This document shows, one piece after another, positions 29,198 to 37,991 of a DNA stretch of 53,059 bases. The translations under genes were made by a program, and so were the position numbers. The notes under the pieces were generated by a model, which was not told where the DNA came from, did no database searches, and worked only from the letters and a program-made list of their open reading frames with translations. The first letter of the stretch is position 1, and every line of letters starts with the position of its first letter. Origin of the DNA: Chrysophaeum taylorii (Eukaryota > Sar > Pelagophyceae > Pelagomonadales > Pelagomonadaceae); NCBI GenBank assembly GCA_029834535.1, contig JAQMWT010000056.1, positions 1 to 53,059 on the forward strand. The letters are read 5' to 3'.

Positions 29198-29511
29198 CTT
29201 AACTACTAATCGACAGATGTTTGTCTGTTTGTTTGTTTGTTTGTCTGTCTGTCTGTCTGTCTGTCTTTAAATGTCGACTGCTAAGAGGGGGGGGTGTGTG
29301 TGGGGAGCATGAAGGATGTGGGTGGGTTTGTGGGGTATGAGGGATGTGCCTGACGGGCGGAGATAAGTACGCGGGACCTAGTCGGGGTCATCGTCTGTCT
29401 GTCTGTCTTTAAATGTCGACTGCTAAGAGGGGGGGGTGTGTGTGGGGAGCATGAAGGATGTGGGTGTCTGTCCCTCGATTTAGGGTAAGGATCAGGTAGG
29501 CCCGCGAGCCA

Positions 29512-30105
29512 CACATTGATCCTCCAAGCCGTCTACGGCGACCTCGCAGACTATTTCCACGACCCGCGGCGGCTCTTTCAGCGCGCCATTCTCACGCCCC
29601 GTCGAAACGATGTTGTCGATGCTGACAACGCGCGCATGACCGCGGCCTTTTTTTCCCGGAGACGAGGCGTCGGAGTTCTTTTCGGCCGACTAGGTTGGGT
29701 CGGAAGACGACGCCTCGCTCTTTACAGTCGAGTTTTGAACTCCCTGACAACCAACGGCATGCTGACTTTGATCGCGAGCTTAAAGTCTTCGCAACCTCGA
29801 CCCGTCGCACGGCCACTGCAACGGTACCAGATACATGATCGATCGTGTCGTTGTCACCGAGGCTCCTCCAACCTGTATCCCGTAAGGCCCGCCGACGCCA
29901 AACGATCACCAAGAGCCAGGGCCAGACGCCCCGCGAGGTCGGCGTCCTCTTGGCGAAGCCCGTCTTCTGCCACGTCCAGCTCTACGTGGCTCTCTGTCGA
30001 TCGGCAACCCCGAGGATATCCTCTTCTGAGTCGACGACTCCACCCTACCCCACACGTGCTGCGCAATACCGATAAGCCCCCTCCCGGCGTCTACACGCGC
30101 ACTGT
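29512..30105 (+). pseudogene. Helitron/Pif1-type helicase C-terminal remnant (copy C)
   Basis: Same pieces as in copy A: AVYGDLADYFHDPRRLFQRA, CNGTRYMID, QTITKSQGQTPREVGVLLAK and CHVQLYVALCRSATP, each in a different frame from the next. Confidence 0.8.
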
Positions 30106-30440
30106 AGGTGAACTTACTGGGACCAGGTGAACTTACTGGGGTTTGAGATTGGGACTAGGTGAACTTAGTGACCAGGTGAACTTACTGGGACCAAGTGAAC
30201 TTACTGGGGTTTTTAGAGTGAACGCAAAGGCTAGCGGCGTGTACGGATCAAAGCAGCTTAGATTGGCGGAGGTGAGAGCGACGAGCTCGAAGGAGAGTGG
30301 GGTGAGTGGATGTGAGCACGAGTGGGCTTACGCCGAACTTACTGGGGTTAGAGATTGGGACTAGGTGAACTTACTGGGACCAGGTGAACTTACTGGGGTT
30401 AGAGATTGGGACCAGGTGAACTTACTGGCGAACTTACTGG
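30106..30440 (+). repeat. TGAACTTACTGG-type repeat array (copy C)
   Basis: About ten units of AGGTGAACTTACTGGGACC with GGTTTGAGATTGGGACT spacers and the shared ~115-bp interruption (about 30212-30335). Confidence 0.85.
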
Positions 30441-30505
30441 CCTGGACTTGTCCTAACTACTAATCGACAGATGACAGACTGAGATGTTTGTCTGTCTGTC
30501 TGTCT

Positions 30506-31080
30506 GTAAATGTCGACTGCTAAGAGGGGGGTGTGTGTGGGGAGCATGAAGGATGTTTGTCTGTCTGTCTGTCTGTTTGTCTGTTTGTCTTTCTGTTTGT
30601 CTTTAAATGTCGACTGCTAAGAGGGGGGTGTGTGTGGGGAGCATGAAGGATGTGGGTGGGTTTGTGGGGTATGAGGGATGTGTCTGTTTGTCTTTAAATG
30701 TCGACTGCTAAGAGGGGGGTGTGTGTGGGGAGCATGAAGGATGTGGGTGGGTTTGTGGGGTATGAGGGATGTGCCTGTTTGTCTTTAAATGTCGACTGCT
30801 AAGAGGGGGGTGTGTGTGGGGAGCATGAAGGATGTGGGTGGGTTTGCGGGGTATGAGGGATGTGCCTGACGGGCGGAGATAAGTACGCGGGACCTAGTCG
30901 GGGTCATGTGCCTGTTTGTCTGTCTTTAAACGTCGACTGCTAAGAGGGGGGTGTGTGTGGGTTTGTCTTTAAATGTCGACTGCTAAGAGGGGGGTGTGTG
31001 TGCGGAGCATGAAGGATGTGGGTGGGTTTGTGGGGTATGAGGGATGTGCCTGACGGGCGGAGATAAGTGCGCGGGACCTA
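30506..31080 (+). repeat. Tandem array of the GTCGACTGCTAAGAGG module
   Basis: Module starts at about 30506, 30602, 30692, 30784, 30924 and 30968. Full units run TTTAAATGTCGACTGCTAAG ... GGGGAGCATGAAGGATGTGG ... GAGGGATGTGCCTGACGGGC ... CGGGACCTAGTCGG, about 90-140 bp. Further copies are at 29266 and 29408, and (inverted) at ~12900 and 43060-43085. Confidence 0.85.
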
Positions 31081-31219
31081 GTCGTCATCGCCGAGGCGTG
31101 GGGCAGGCGAAGAGAGGACGGGCCCCGCCCGTAGGTCGTACGCGTGCTGCCGCCGAACGTATGTGCGACGAAGGGTGACGTCCTGCTGGGATCGGGCGGC
31201 CTGGGTGGGGTGTGTGGGT

Positions 31220-31476
31220 AGGGTCGGATAAGAAAGTTCGTACGAGCCGTTAACTATGTTTCAGTTTGTACTAAGACATACTCAACGGATCGCTGAGCTA
31301 TGTTCATTTGTACTCAAGCAGTACGTGCCGCCACGCCGCGAGATCGTCGCGATGGAACTAGTCCCCATAGTGAAGTCGGCATCCTTTCGTCCCCTCACGC
31401 AAAAAAAGGAAAAAGCCCACGCGTTGTAGGACCCGTCGTTGCGGCGCGGGCTAGTCTCGTTTTCTTATCCGACCCT
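31220..31476. mobile_element. MITE-like insert with 16-bp inverted ends
   Basis: AGGGTCGGATAAGAAA at 31220-31235 is matched by its perfect inverse at 31461-31476, 257 bp overall. No ORF with a recognised domain. A TA occurs near both sides but no clean target duplication. It lies inside Helitron-like copy D. Confidence 0.45.
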
Positions 31477-31539
31477 TATAATGGGTTTGACCCTCGATTT
31501 AGGGTAAGGATCAGGTAGGCCCGCGAGCCAGGCAGGCAT

Positions 31540-32140
31540 AGATCCTCCAAGTCGTCTACGGCGACCTCGCAGACTGTTTCCACGACCCGCGGCGGCTCTT
31601 TCAGCGCGCCATTATCACGCCCCGTCGAAACGGTGTTGTCGATGCTGACAACGCGCGCATGACCGCGGCCTTTTTTTCCCGGAGACGAGGCGTCGGAGTT
31701 CTTTTCAGCCGACTAGGTTGGGTCGGAAGACGACGCCTCGTTCTTTACAGTCGAGTTTTCAACTCCCTGACAACCAACGGCATGCTGACTTTGATCGCGA
31801 GCTTAAAGTCTTCGCAACCTCGACCCGTCGCACGGCCACTGCAACGGTACCAGATACGATATTATATATATCATCGATCGTGTCGTTGTCACCGAGGCTC
31901 CTCCAACCTGTATCCCTTAAGGCCCGCCGACGCCAAACGATCACCAAGAGCCAGGGCCAGACGCCCCGCGAGGTCGGCGTCCTCTTGGCGAAACCCGTCT
32001 TCTGCCACTTCCAGCTCTACGTGGCTCTCTGTCGATCGGCAACCCCGAGGATATCCTTTTCTTGGTCGACGACTCCACCCTACTCCACACCTGCTGCGCA
32101 ATACCGATAAGCCCTCTCCCGGCGTCTACACGCGCACTAT
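31540..32140 (+). pseudogene. Helitron/Pif1-type helicase C-terminal remnant (copy D)
   Basis: Same broken frames as copies A and C. Differs by a short AT insertion (TATTATATATATC) near 31860, next to the CNGTRY-coding part. Confidence 0.8.
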
Positions 32141-32515
32141 AGGTTAACTTACTTGGACCAGGTGAACTTACTGGAACCAGGTGAACTTACTGGGGTTAGA
32201 GATTGGGACTAGGTGAACTTAGTGCCCAGGTGAACTTACTGAGACCAAGTGTGAACTTACTGGGGCTTTTAGAGTAAACGCAAAGCTTAGCGGCGTGTGC
32301 GGATCAAAGCAGCTTAGATTGGCGGGGGTGAGAGCGACGAGCTCGAAGGAGAGTGGGGTGAGTGGGTGCGGGTTTACGCCGAACTTACTGGGGTTAGAGA
32401 TTGGGTTTACGCCGAATTTACTGGGGTTAGAGATTGGGACTAGGTGAACTTAACGGGAACAGGTGAACTTGCTGGGGTTAGAGATTGGGACTAGGTGAAC
32501 TTACTGGAACTACTG
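32141..32515 (+). repeat. TGAACTTACTGG-type repeat array (copy D)
   Basis: About ten to twelve units with the shared interrupting segment (~32270-32375); some units have point changes (e.g. GTTAACTTACTTGG). Confidence 0.82.
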
Positions 32516-32525
32516 GCCTGCACTT

Positions 32526-33562
32526 GTATATCTTTAACAAGAACTCCAATAACGGACGAACGTCGTTAGGATCAACTAGCTTTAACAATTCAGGATCGTG
32601 AATCGAGTTGTTCCCAGAGCGTGTCTCGTAGAGTTTACACCATTCCGACAAAGATTGAGAAAAGCGCTCGTGATCCGAGGGACTAGCATATAGACGGTAG
32701 ATCTCCTCGTGAGCTTTAAGAGTGATTATGGAGTCATTAAATTGGATTGATGCTTCATCAGTATTTAATTGCTTTGCCTGAGATTGGGAAGCAAGGAGTT
32801 GTTCGACAAATACATGGGCATACCAATTAACATTTAAAGACATTCGATTAAACTGAGATTTAAGCTCAGTAACATCTGCACAAGACACTGTCTCATAGTA
32901 ATGGTAAGCTAAAAGCATTACTGCACGTAGTTTATTAGGATGTGCAGTAAGTGCAAATATCTTCTTTAATTGAGGCCACATAGCGAGTGCGGGTTTGTCT
33001 TGTGATTCCAGATTTTAAAATGTGTACAAGAAACCTGCATAAGTTTCGCAGTATTTGATCCAGTCGGTATTAGAGAGACCTGTAAAGGAGATGTTAGTTA
33101 GAGATGAATCATACACAATTGATTTAGGGAAGCGGGTATCTAATAAAGTGAGGACACGTTTAACATCCTCATTTAATTCGGGACGAACGAGATTGTATGA
33201 CTCTTGGTAGTAAAGTCGTTCGAGATTATTACGGACATCAACTGTTAGTTGATGTGATGAGTTGACGTGCCAAGTTTTAAGATGATCAGGCAGGGCATCT
33301 TCATCAGGTAAGTTTAAATCGTTTACTTGTTCAGCTTTCCATTGAGCGAAGATGATATCAACTTCTTTTTCAAGAAGGTGGTTATACTCCGGAGCATTCC
33401 GGGTGTAAGCTCCATATGAATCGAAGCAGAATAACGCGTCCACGTATGGACTTGTCATATGCCTGCGAAGCACCTCAATTTGCAAGCTCACCTTGGTTGA
33501 GTTGTCTTGGAAACGCAATCCTGCGTTAATTTTATCAACGAGGATTTGTTCTTGTTTGTAGA
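32526..33562 (-). pseudogene. Retrotransposon gag fragment, homologous to the gag at 48350
   Basis: Reads open from IYKQEQILVDKINAGLRFQ to LVDPNDVRPLLEFLLKIY except for one in-frame TAA (33015-33017), where the homologue has YFNLES. Matching landmarks to the 48350 gag: RFQ...KVSLQI, DSYGAYTRN/DSYEAYTRS, NWYAHVFVEQLLA/NWYVHVFIEAVLA, and WCKLYETRS/WCYMYETRS. It is cut on its 5' side by the dispersed repeat at 33563 and on its 3' side by the end of Helitron-like copy D. A copia-type primer-binding site lies ~450 bp upstream. Confidence 0.75.
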
Positions 33563-33925
33563 TACCCTAACCCTGCGATCGCTAACCGTTGGTTGCGATG
33601 GAGGACGGCGCCTAACACGCTTGCTCCCTGCGGCGGCCCCGGCCGTCCCGGAGTGAGACGGTGCCTGCTCGCCTCCCGGGCTGGCCGGTTAGCACCCGGA
33701 AAGTCCGCGCTGGGATGGGGTTCGCTCGGTTGGGCAGAACGTGACGGGCAGGTCGATTGTTCGTGGACCAACACGTTTGCGGCCTGCGACGCTCTTGCAC
33801 GACTTCGCACAAGACCGCGCGCAGTGGCGGTCCGTCATCAACGAGTCCTCGTCCTTCGCCTCTGCCCCAACTGCGTGATTTTCCTCTGTGATTCCGGATC
33901 GACTCCTGCCTGTCCGGCGAACACA
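33563..33925. repeat. Dispersed GC-rich repeat, copy 2
   Basis: Related to 20337-20665 (shared GGTTGCGATGGAGGACGG, CTCGCCTCCCGGG, CTGGCCGGTTAGCA-like and GATTCCGGA). Its left edge (TACCCTAACCCTGCG) falls exactly where the gag homology stops. Confidence 0.6.
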
Positions 33926-34008
33926 TTGTCGCATTGTACTCGTGATCAGGCGTAAATTGATCACTCCATTTATACGTACAACACAGTTGGGCTGACACAC
34001 CTACGCAT

Positions 34009-34022
34009 CTGGGCCCATAACC
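34009..34022 (-). promoter_or_regulatory. Copia-type primer-binding site (initiator tRNA-Met anticodon arm)
   Basis: The minus strand reads GGTTATGGGCCCAG straight after ...CTCTCCA. This is the exact complement of the eukaryotic initiator Met-tRNA anticodon arm (CTGGGCCCATAACC), the half-tRNA primer used by Drosophila copia and yeast Ty5. The preceding CA would be the LTR end. Confidence 0.7.
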
Positions 34023-34917
34023 TGGAGAGATTTGACCCTCTCCGGGTACATGGTAGAGACTGCGTGCAGTCTTAGGCGTGTACAGACCATTCCGCTTGCC
34101 ACATGTTACTACACAAGGTAGGGATTTAAGCCCTAACTCCTTAAGGACATTAGGTCCCATAGAAGCGCTTACACTGACAATGAGGAACGAAGCCTCTGTT
34201 AATTAAACAGAAAACCCCGTACCTGACGGTACGCACCTGGAGGCCTACTCCATGTTGGAAAAGAGCTTCAGACTGGGCTCTTCATAATCTGAGATAAAAG
34301 GGCGGAAGGGGTAAGGAAGGGAAGAGGGAAAGCCGTATTACGGAGAGAAAACCCTCTTGTAGAGATAGGTGTGAAATGTTCCAGTCTCGCACACATAATA
34401 GTGTAGCTCTCTGGAACGGGCGTGGAAATTCGAAAGAAGAGGAAAATGAAGAAGAAGAAGAACATGGGGTACATGCCTTTTCGGTTCGAGCTAAAATTGA
34501 GCGCGAGGAGCGCGCGAAAGAAGCGACACTGAGTCTGTGAATGATAAGGACATGTTCCGAACACTTGGCGAAGTACTACTCCGGCTGCGATAGAGTAGGA
34601 CGCTGGAATCGACGGGTGTAAAGCCAGAGGTGATGCCCGAGTGCCTGGAAACGAGGCTCGAGCCGTACGACAGGAACTTGGCGCTCGCTTTATAGCGGTT
34701 TCGTAGACCACAAGCCAAAACAGGAGCCCCGAGATCGCCGCCTCTTCTGCCCTGGTGCCTACACCGAATCCCCGCAACTTATCAGAGCCATAGGATACCG
34801 AACGAGCAGTCGTTTGCCGCAGAAAGTGAGCCCGTCGTCGTCGTCAACATCATGATGCAACATGTAAAGTGCCGCCACGTTGGGTACCGAGACGCTTTAC
34901 TTTTGGAGCTAAAGCCA
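34023..34917 (-). other. Probable LTR and flank of the gag-fragment element
   Basis: Upstream (minus-strand sense) of the primer-binding site, so it should include the 5' LTR, ending CA at 34023. The LTR start was not located. No ORF with a recognised domain. Confidence 0.4.
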
Positions 34918-35049
34918 AGTCCTAACTACTAATCGACAGATGTTTGTCTGTCTGTCTGTCTGTTTGTCTGTTTGTCTGTTTGTCCCTCGATTTAGGGTAA
35001 GGATCATGTAGCCGCGAGAGTAAGGATCAGGTAGGCGCGAGAGCCAGAC

Positions 35050-35648
35050 AGTGATCCTCCAAACCGTCTACGGCGACCTCGCAGACTATTTCCACGACCC
35101 GCGGCGGCTCTTTCAGCGCGCCATTCTCACGCCCCGTCGAAACGATGTTGTCGATGCTGACAACGCGCGCATGACCGCGGCCTTTTTTTCCCGGAGACGA
35201 GGCGTCGGAGTTCTTTTCGGGAGACTAGGCTGGGTCGGAAGACGACGCCTCGCTCTTTACAGTAGAGTTTTCAACTCCCTGACAACCAACGGCATGCTGA
35301 CTTTGATCGCGAGCTTAATGTCTTCGCAACCTCGACCCGTCGCACGGCCACTGCAACGGTACCAGATACATGATCGATCGTGTCGTTGTCACCGAGGCTC
35401 CTCCAACCTGTATCGCTTAAGGCCCGCCTACGCCAAACGATCAACAAGAGCCAGGGCGCAGACGCCCCGCGAGGTCGGCGTCCTCTTGCCCACAAGCCCG
35501 TCTTCTGTCACGTCCAGCTCTACGTGGCTCTCTGTCGATCGGCAACCCCGAGGAGATATGCTCTTCTGAGTCGACGACTCCACCCTACCCCACACGTGCT
35601 GCGCAATATCGACCGATAAGCCCCCTCCCGGCGTCTACACGCGCACTG
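35050..35648 (+). pseudogene. Helitron/Pif1-type helicase C-terminal remnant (copy E)
   Basis: TVYGDLADYFHDPRRLFQRA, CNGTRYMID, RQTINKSQG and CHVQLYVALCRSATP appear in different frames. This copy reads TINKSQG, closer to the functional family form than TITKSQG. Confidence 0.8.
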
Positions 35649-35940
35649 TAGGTGAACTTACTGGGACCAGGTGAACTTACTGGGGTTTGAGATTGGGACT
35701 AGGTGAACTGAGTGACCAGGTGAAACTGGGACCAGGTGAACATACTGGGGTTTTTAGAGTAAAGGGCTTTTGCGTGCGGATCAAAGCAGCTTAGATTGGC
35801 GGAGGCGAGAGCTACGAGCTCAAAGGAGTTGGTGTGAGTTAGGTGAACTTACTGACCAGGTGAACTTATACGAAACTTACTGGGACCAGACCTGAACTTA
35901 CTGGGGTTAGAGATTGGGACTAGGTGAACTTACTGGCCTG
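35649..35940 (+). repeat. TGAACTTACTGG-type repeat array (copy E)
   Basis: Eight to nine units, several degenerate (e.g. GGTGAAACTGGGACC), with a shortened form of the shared interrupting segment (~35760-35835). Confidence 0.8.
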
Positions 35941-36072
35941 CACTTGTTGACGTTTAATACACGGTTTTAGGCCTTCCCCGTTTGTGCTTTGGTCCCCCGA
36001 TGAGACCAACCACGTTCCCCTTACCCGGATTGATGCGATGGTCCCTTGTGCGCGCCAGAGTCGAAGGTGGTA

Positions 36073-37272
36073 ATGTCGGAGTATGCTCTCGTGTCCGAGT
36101 CTCCGGGGGGCTACGGCGTGTTGGGCGGTGCGGTGCTGCTCGTGGCGGACTGCGTGGGGACCGGTGTCCTCGCGCTACCGGGGGACGCGTGGACCCTCGG
36201 TATCGGGGGGTTCGGTGCGTTGTTGGTGACGAACTTTGTGCTCAACTTGAGCGCCGGCACGCTCGTGACCGAGGCCGCGCGAGGGGGACGTGCGCGCGAC
36301 TTTTGCGAGCTCAGCGCGGGGTGCGGAGCGACGACCAAGGCGATCATCCTGGCGGCGTGGTACTCGAACTTGTTTCTGGTTCTGGGACAGTACGTGCTCG
36401 TCATGTCACGCGGCCTCGAGCTCGCCGTCGGCGCCTCGTGCACGGCGCTCTCGAGCTTTGCTGCCGCGGCGTCGGTGCTCGCGCTCGCGCAAGCGACCCG
36501 CACGATGACAAAGCTCAGGTGGCCGAGCCTCGCGTCGATCTCAAGCGTCTTCGTCGTGCTGGGCTTGTGCCTGGCGGCGAGGCATCGGCCCTACGACCCC
36601 GCCTGGCTCCCGCCGCACCTCGGCGCGCCCCGGTGGCGCGCGGCGCTCCGCGCGAGCGCGGCTGTCGGCTCGTGCGTCTTCGCGATGGGAACGCAAAAAC
36701 TGCTCCTGAACGTGCGACGCGAGCAGCGCGATCCCGACGCTCAGTCCAACCCGGCGCTTGCCCTTGCCATTGCCCTCTTTAGCGCCGTCTATCTGGTCGT
36801 CGTTTTGGGCGCGGGACCCCGCCCACCAGCCTTTCTCCTCGACGCTATATCCAGCGACGAGTGGCTAAGGAGACCCGCGGGCGCGTGCCTCTTCGCGCAC
36901 GTATCTGTTTCCTACGCGATCAACCTCCAGCCCCTCGCCAAAACCCTCCAGAGCCACCTCGGCCTCGAGGACTCGAATCGCCGCTGGCTCGCCTTAACCT
37001 CCGCAATCACGGCGTCAGCCTGGTTCGTCGCCAACGCCGTTCCGTTCTTCCCCGACCTCGTCTCTCTGATCGGGGCCTTCGCCTCCGCCCCCCTCAACTT
37101 CGCCATCCCGGCCCTCCTCTACAAACACGCACGCCCCAAGGAAGAACACCGCCGCCGGGAGGCCAATTTTCACATAGCCCTCACTATTCTCATCGTTCTC
37201 GCCGGCACGGCCGGCGCTATCGTCGACATCGTCGACAATTGGGAGCACCACCCCCCCCCCTTCGACTGCTGA
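36073..37272 (+). CDS. Amino-acid transporter, AAAP/Aa_trans family (399 aa)
   Basis: A secondary transporter that moves amino acids across a membrane. The protein is dominated by about ten to eleven hydrophobic segments. It opens with GGYGVLGGAVLLVADCVGTG then VLALPG, the AAAP-type first segment (a broken helix with a G-GxLALP motif). Later segments include AIILAAWYSNLFLVLGQYVL and HVSVSYAINLQPLAKTLQSH. I prefer the ATG at 36073 (MSEYALVSESPGG) because the family N-terminus begins soon after; the frame also has a start at 36046. Length is typical (~400). No intron. A Helitron-like copy ends ~130 bases upstream, so the promoter may lie in or beside transposon sequence. Confidence 0.82.
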   Translation: MSEYALVSESPGGYGVLGGAVLLVADCVGTGVLALPGDAWTLGIGGFGALLVTNFVLNLSAGTLVTEAARGGRARDFCELSAGCGATTKAIILAAWYSNLFLVLGQYVLVMSRGLELAVGASCTALSSFAAAASVLALAQATRTMTKLRWPSLASISSVFVVLGLCLAARHRPYDPAWLPPHLGAPRWRAALRASAAVGSCVFAMGTQKLLLNVRREQRDPDAQSNPALALAIALFSAVYLVVVLGAGPRPPAFLLDAISSDEWLRRPAGACLFAHVSVSYAINLQPLAKTLQSHLGLEDSNRRWLALTSAITASAWFVANAVPFFPDLVSLIGAFASAPLNFAIPALLYKHARPKEEHRRREANFHIALTILIVLAGTAGAIVDIVDNWEHHPPPFDC

Positions 37273-37276
37273 TCTG

Positions 37277-37362
37277 TGGTGACTCTAGTAATTTCTCTTA
37301 GTTTATTCTACTTTTCAAGTGGTGACTCTAGTAATTTCTCTTAGTTTATTCTACTTTTCAAG
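37277..37362. repeat. 43-bp perfect tandem duplication in the transporter 3' flank
   Basis: TGGTGACTCTAGTAATTTCT begins at 37277 and again at 37320; both units are identical over 43 bases. It starts 5 bases after the stop codon, so it is in the 3' UTR. Confidence 0.95.
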
Positions 37363-37991
37363 TGGCGGTGTTAAGACTTTACAAAGTCGAAGGTGTCTAT
37401 CTTGTCGCAGTGAATCATCATCATTCGAAGAAGAAGCCAGAGGCTCAAAGACGATGATAAGGGCCGCCCCGGCGCCAATATTAAGAAAGGTGTAAATGGC
37501 TGGCATTGAACAACAACAAGTGGAATATGTTATGACATGGTCCAGGGATTTTCACGTGTGTACCCAAGTGACCAAAATAGCCCATGCTCGCACGAAGGTA
37601 TCGTGCAGCAGTGCGCGCCCGGCGGCACCCTCGACCGATCGGGCGAAATGATTTTGATCGACTGTCTAACTTCTAGCTCGCTTCGCTTCCGGGCCAGAGG
37701 TTCGCCGGTCCAGAGCGTTCTGGGAAGAAAAAAGGAGGTTGACCACCTTTTGGCATCTCAAGGCGGCGGCGGCGATGTCGCAGGCAACAACAAGAAGTTT
37801 CAAAGCAGCCACACAAGGCCGTGGTCGCAGATCGATCTATGCTGCGCCAGACGACATGTATTTCCCAATTAAAGTGCATTTACGTCTCCCCAACTGCAGG
37901 TGGCGCATTCTACGCAGCGCAAGTGGCCACGCCGACGATTGATTGCCATTGATTGATTAGGAAATCACAGGGACTAGGCATCGCACGGTGG
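37363..37991. other. Intergenic between convergent genes
   Basis: No gene that I can support. An ORF at 37537-37872 (plus, 111 aa) shows no motif and overlaps others in two more frames. Confidence 0.4.

Larger units (their letters stand above)
29198..30447 (+). mobile_element. Helitron-like element, copy C
   Basis: Starts TCTTAACTACTAATCGACAG, followed by a (TTTG/TCTG)n microsatellite, two copies of the TTTAAATGTCGACTGCTAAG module, then CCCTCGATTTAGGGTAAGG, the helicase remnant (29512-30105) and the repeat array (30106-30440), ending GGCCTGGACTTG. Copy D begins directly after it, so C and D are a head-to-tail pair. The 5'-TC start fits Helitrons; the 3' end lacks the usual CTRR. Confidence 0.75.
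30448..32524 (+). mobile_element. Helitron-like element, copy D (with expanded 5' module array)
   Basis: Begins TCCTAACTACTAATCGACAG, followed by six copies of the TTTAAATGTCGACTGCTAAG module (30506-31080), a MITE-like insert (31220-31476), CCCTCGATTTAGGGTAAGG at 31491, a helicase remnant (31540-32140) and the repeat array (32141-32515). It ends GGCCTGCACTTG at a junction inside a retrotransposon gag fragment. Confidence 0.72.
34918..35944 (+). mobile_element. Helitron-like element, copy E (single)
   Basis: Starts TCCTAACTACTAATCGACAG, followed by a short TCTG/TTTG run, no GTCGAC module, a duplicated TAAGGATCA(G/T)GTAG segment, the helicase remnant (35050-35648) and a shorter repeat array (35649-35940), ending GGCCTGCACTTG. 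The amino-acid transporter ATG lies about 130 bases downstream in the same direction. Confidence 0.75.

Noticed and set aside
29480..29500. Telomeric repeat (TTTAGGG) in Helitron copies
   Set aside because: A single unit in a short CCCT/AGGG stem-like segment, repeated only because the element is repeated.
33612..34160. 182-codon minus ORF upstream of the gag fragment
   Set aside because: Spans the dispersed repeat and the primer-binding site of the element, so it is untranslated leader rather than a gene.
37537..37872. 111-codon plus ORF between transporter and NPHP4
   Set aside because: No motif, other frames equally open, no clear coding composition.
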